From: Burkholderiaceae bacterium
Lineage (GTDB): Bacteria > Pseudomonadota > Gammaproteobacteria > Burkholderiales > Burkholderiaceae
DNA: 33,723 nt
Assembly (NCBI GenBank): GCA_947457745.1
Contig: CANGWT010000001.1
Span: 1 to 33,723, forward strand
Direction of reading: 5' to 3'
Part shown: piece by piece, positions 32,126 through 33,723 of the stretch
How positions within the stretch are numbered: the stretch's first letter is position 1
Layout of the letters: each line of letters opens with the position of its first letter
The notes under the pieces: model-generated
The model's input: the letters and a program-made list of their open reading frames with translations, nothing else
The model's database searches: none
What the model was told of the DNA's origin: nothing
Program-made: the position numbers and the translations under genes

Positions 32126-32394
32126 AGCACCCTCTTCTTTTCACAATGTGAAAATTCATTCCCATACGCAAAATGCAGCGCAACATTTCAATCTAAACAC
32201 CATTTCGCCGCTTGAATATAAATTTCATATTATAAGAATTTAATTTTAAGTAATTGAATTAATTGAATTAATTTTATTTATCCCATGCTGAAATAGTTCT
32301 TGCATGCTTTCCCTGGATGCTTAAACTCTTATATAAGACATAAGACTTGAAAGTCCAAATATTTGAAGTACTTGTTTAACTTAGGGAGAAAAAC
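32126..32394. promoter_or_regulatory. AT-rich aceA upstream region with palindromes
   Basis: No gene is seen in these 269 bases. Features visible: the inverted repeat TTTTCAC-AAT-GTGAAAA (32138-32154) just after the MFS stop, without a T tract; two direct copies of TAATTGAAT (32251-32268) in a very AT-rich stretch; the perfect palindrome CTTATATAAG (32328-32337), overlapping two direct copies of ATAAGAC (32333-32346); and the small inverted repeat GACTT-GA-AAGTC (32344-32355). The last cluster lies 40-67 bases before the aceA ATG, a likely place for an operator. GGGAG at the end is the aceA ribosome binding site. The regulator is not known. Confidence 0.5.
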
Positions 32395-33693
32395 ATGGCA
32401 GATCGCAAAGCAGAAATTGCAGCATTACAAAAAGACTGGGACACCAATCCACGCTGGAAGGGCATTACTCGTGGATACACGGCTGAAGACGTTGTTCGTC
32501 TGCGTGGCTCATTAAAGATTGAGCACACATTAGCTAAACATGGCGCAGAGCGTCTCTGGGAATTGGTGAATAACGAAGCCTACGTTAACTGTTTAGGTGC
32601 TTTGACTGGTGGTCAGGCAATGCAACAGGTTAAGGCTGGCGTTCAAGCCATCTACTTATCAGGTTGGCAAGTTGCTGCTGACGGTAACTCTTACGCAGCG
32701 ATGTATCCAGACCAATCCCTATATCCAGTGGATTCAGTTCCGAAGATGGTTGAGCGTATCAATAACTCATTCCAACGTGCTGATGAAATCCAAACCGCTA
32801 AAGGTGTTTATAAAGGTGACGCTGGCTATATCGAGTATTTCGCTCCAATCGTTGCTGATGCTGAAGCAGGCTTCGGCGGTGTATTGAATGCATTCGAATT
32901 AAGTAAAGCATTGATCAAGCAGGGTGCAGCAGGCGTTCACTTCGAAGACCAATTGTCATCTGTGAAGAAGTGCGGCCACTTGGGTGGCAAAGTATTGTTG
33001 CCTACAGCTGAGTCAGTACAGAAATTGATTTCTGCACGTTTGGCTGCTGACGTGATGGGTGTTTCAACAATCATCTTGGCACGTACTGATGCTGAAGCTG
33101 CTGACTTGTTAACATCGGATTACGACGCAAACGATAAGCCATTTTTGACGGGTGAGCGTACTCCAGAAGGCTTTTATAAAACACGTAAGGGCTTGGATCA
33201 AGCGATCTCCCGTGGTTTAGCATATGCCGCTTACGCTGATATGGTGTGGTGTGAAACCGGTACACCGGACTTAGATTTTGCGCGTAAGTTCGCTGAAGCC
33301 ATTCGTGCGAAGTTCCCGGGCAAGATGTTGGCTTATAACTGCTCACCATCTTTCAATTGGAAGAAAAACTTGGATGATGCAACGATTGCGAAGTTCCAGC
33401 GTGAATTAGGTGCAATGGGTTACAAGTATCAGTTTATTACCCTCGCTGGTATTCACTCAATGTGGTACAACATGTTCGACTTGGCTCAAGACTACATGAA
33501 GCGTGGCATGACTGCATACATCGAGAAAGTACAAGAGCCAGAATTTGCTGCGCGTGATCGTGGTTACACATTTGTATCGCATCAGCAAGAAGTCGGTACT
33601 GGTTACTTTGATGATGTGACTACCGTGATTCAAGGTGGCAAGTCTTCAGTAACCGCATTAACTGGTTCTACAGAAGAAGAGCAGTTCCACTAA
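32395..33693 (+). CDS. aceA: Isocitrate lyase
   Basis: Splits isocitrate into glyoxylate and succinate, first enzyme of the glyoxylate shunt for growth on acetate or fatty acids. The 432-residue product is the short bacterial form, close to E. coli AceA. It shows WKGITRGYTAEDVVRLRGS, LGALTGGQAMQQVKAGVQAIYLSGWQVAAD (about 67-96), the metal-site region PIVADAEAGFGG, the catalytic KKCGHLGGKVLLPT at 191-204 with Cys193, ILARTDAEAADLLTSD, and NCSPSFNWKKN. GGGAG lies seven bases before ATG 32395. It is transcribed alone from the AT-rich upstream region; the window ends 30 bases after the stop, so its terminator is not seen. Confidence 0.97.
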   Translation: MADRKAEIAALQKDWDTNPRWKGITRGYTAEDVVRLRGSLKIEHTLAKHGAERLWELVNNEAYVNCLGALTGGQAMQQVKAGVQAIYLSGWQVAADGNSYAAMYPDQSLYPVDSVPKMVERINNSFQRADEIQTAKGVYKGDAGYIEYFAPIVADAEAGFGGVLNAFELSKALIKQGAAGVHFEDQLSSVKKCGHLGGKVLLPTAESVQKLISARLAADVMGVSTIILARTDAEAADLLTSDYDANDKPFLTGERTPEGFYKTRKGLDQAISRGLAYAAYADMVWCETGTPDLDFARKFAEAIRAKFPGKMLAYNCSPSFNWKKNLDDATIAKFQRELGAMGYKYQFITLAGIHSMWYNMFDLAQDYMKRGMTAYIEKVQEPEFAARDRGYTFVSHQQEVGTGYFDDVTTVIQGGKSSVTALTGSTEEEQFH

Positions 33694-33723
33694 GAAATTC
33701 CTAAGTAGTTCATAGTGGCAGTA

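Noticed and set aside
32138..32154. TTTTCAC-AAT-GTGAAAA as terminator of the MFS gene
   Set aside because: The stem is AT-rich and no T tract follows it, so termination cannot be claimed; it is only mentioned as an inverted repeat.
1..33723. CRISPR arrays, tRNA/rRNA genes, IS elements, toxin-antitoxin or phage-defence loci
   Set aside because: No regularly spaced repeats, cloverleaf-like sequences, transposases with terminal repeats, or recognised defence proteins were seen on either strand.

Overview
The window looks like chromosome of a freshwater betaproteobacterium of the Burkholderiaceae, most likely Polynucleobacter or a close relative. This is inferred from moderate GC, the Burkholderiales gene orders rplI-dnaB and alaA-hom-thrC-moeA-moaD-moaE, and the protein sequences; no database was searched. 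There are no rRNA or tRNA genes, IS elements, prophage or CRISPR arrays. Most genes are ordinary housekeeping genes in tight same-strand runs. I could support 31 protein genes, two of them (a 50-codon and a 61-codon ORF) small and uncharacterised.

Layout. 6-2978 (+): rplI and dnaB. The replicative helicase gene is interrupted by a 352-residue intein with an intact LAGLIDADG endonuclease domain; it starts with Ala and carries the Trp/Cys/Thr signature of class 3 inteins. It splits the Walker A Lys from its Thr, so the helicase can only work after splicing. 3133-4440 (+): an omega-amino-acid:pyruvate-type aminotransferase. 4528-4794 (-): a PsiF-repeat periplasmic protein.

4909-15012 (-): a long, mostly tightly packed run. 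In transcription order it is a Mth938-domain protein, arnT, arnB, arnC, a formyltransferase (ArnA N-terminal half), a decarboxylase (ArnA C-terminal half), arnD, bcp, a 230-base structured leader, phoH and an NlpC/P60 lipoprotein. The arn genes form an almost complete pathway for making 4-amino-4-deoxy-L-arabinose and attaching it to lipid A. ArnA is split into two genes, and neither the ArnE/ArnF flippase nor the UDP-glucose dehydrogenase is in the window. Directly upstream of phoH an intrinsic-terminator-like hairpin runs into the ribosome binding site, which suggests attenuation or an adjoining small RNA.

15092-21117 (+): alaA, hom, thrC (alanine and threonine metabolism), then moeA, moaD, moaE (molybdopterin cofactor). 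21126-28141 is a patchwork of small units on both strands: a renalase-like FAD protein and AlkB (-), a five-cysteine small protein (+), an MpaB/DUF2236 protein and a Lon-N-domain protein (-), then a 50-residue HCPC protein, a DUF2244 membrane protein, an Rrf2 regulator, a TPR protein and a DnaQ-exonuclease/GIY-YIG fusion (+), and a small GIY-YIG protein (-). 28244-33693 (+): clpB behind a sigma-32-like promoter, an MFS transporter, and aceA (isocitrate lyase) behind an AT-rich region with palindromes.

The most noteworthy items are the class 3 intein in the DnaB P-loop, the phoH leader, the exonuclease/GIY-YIG fusion with a UvrC-like four-cysteine motif, and the two small cysteine proteins.
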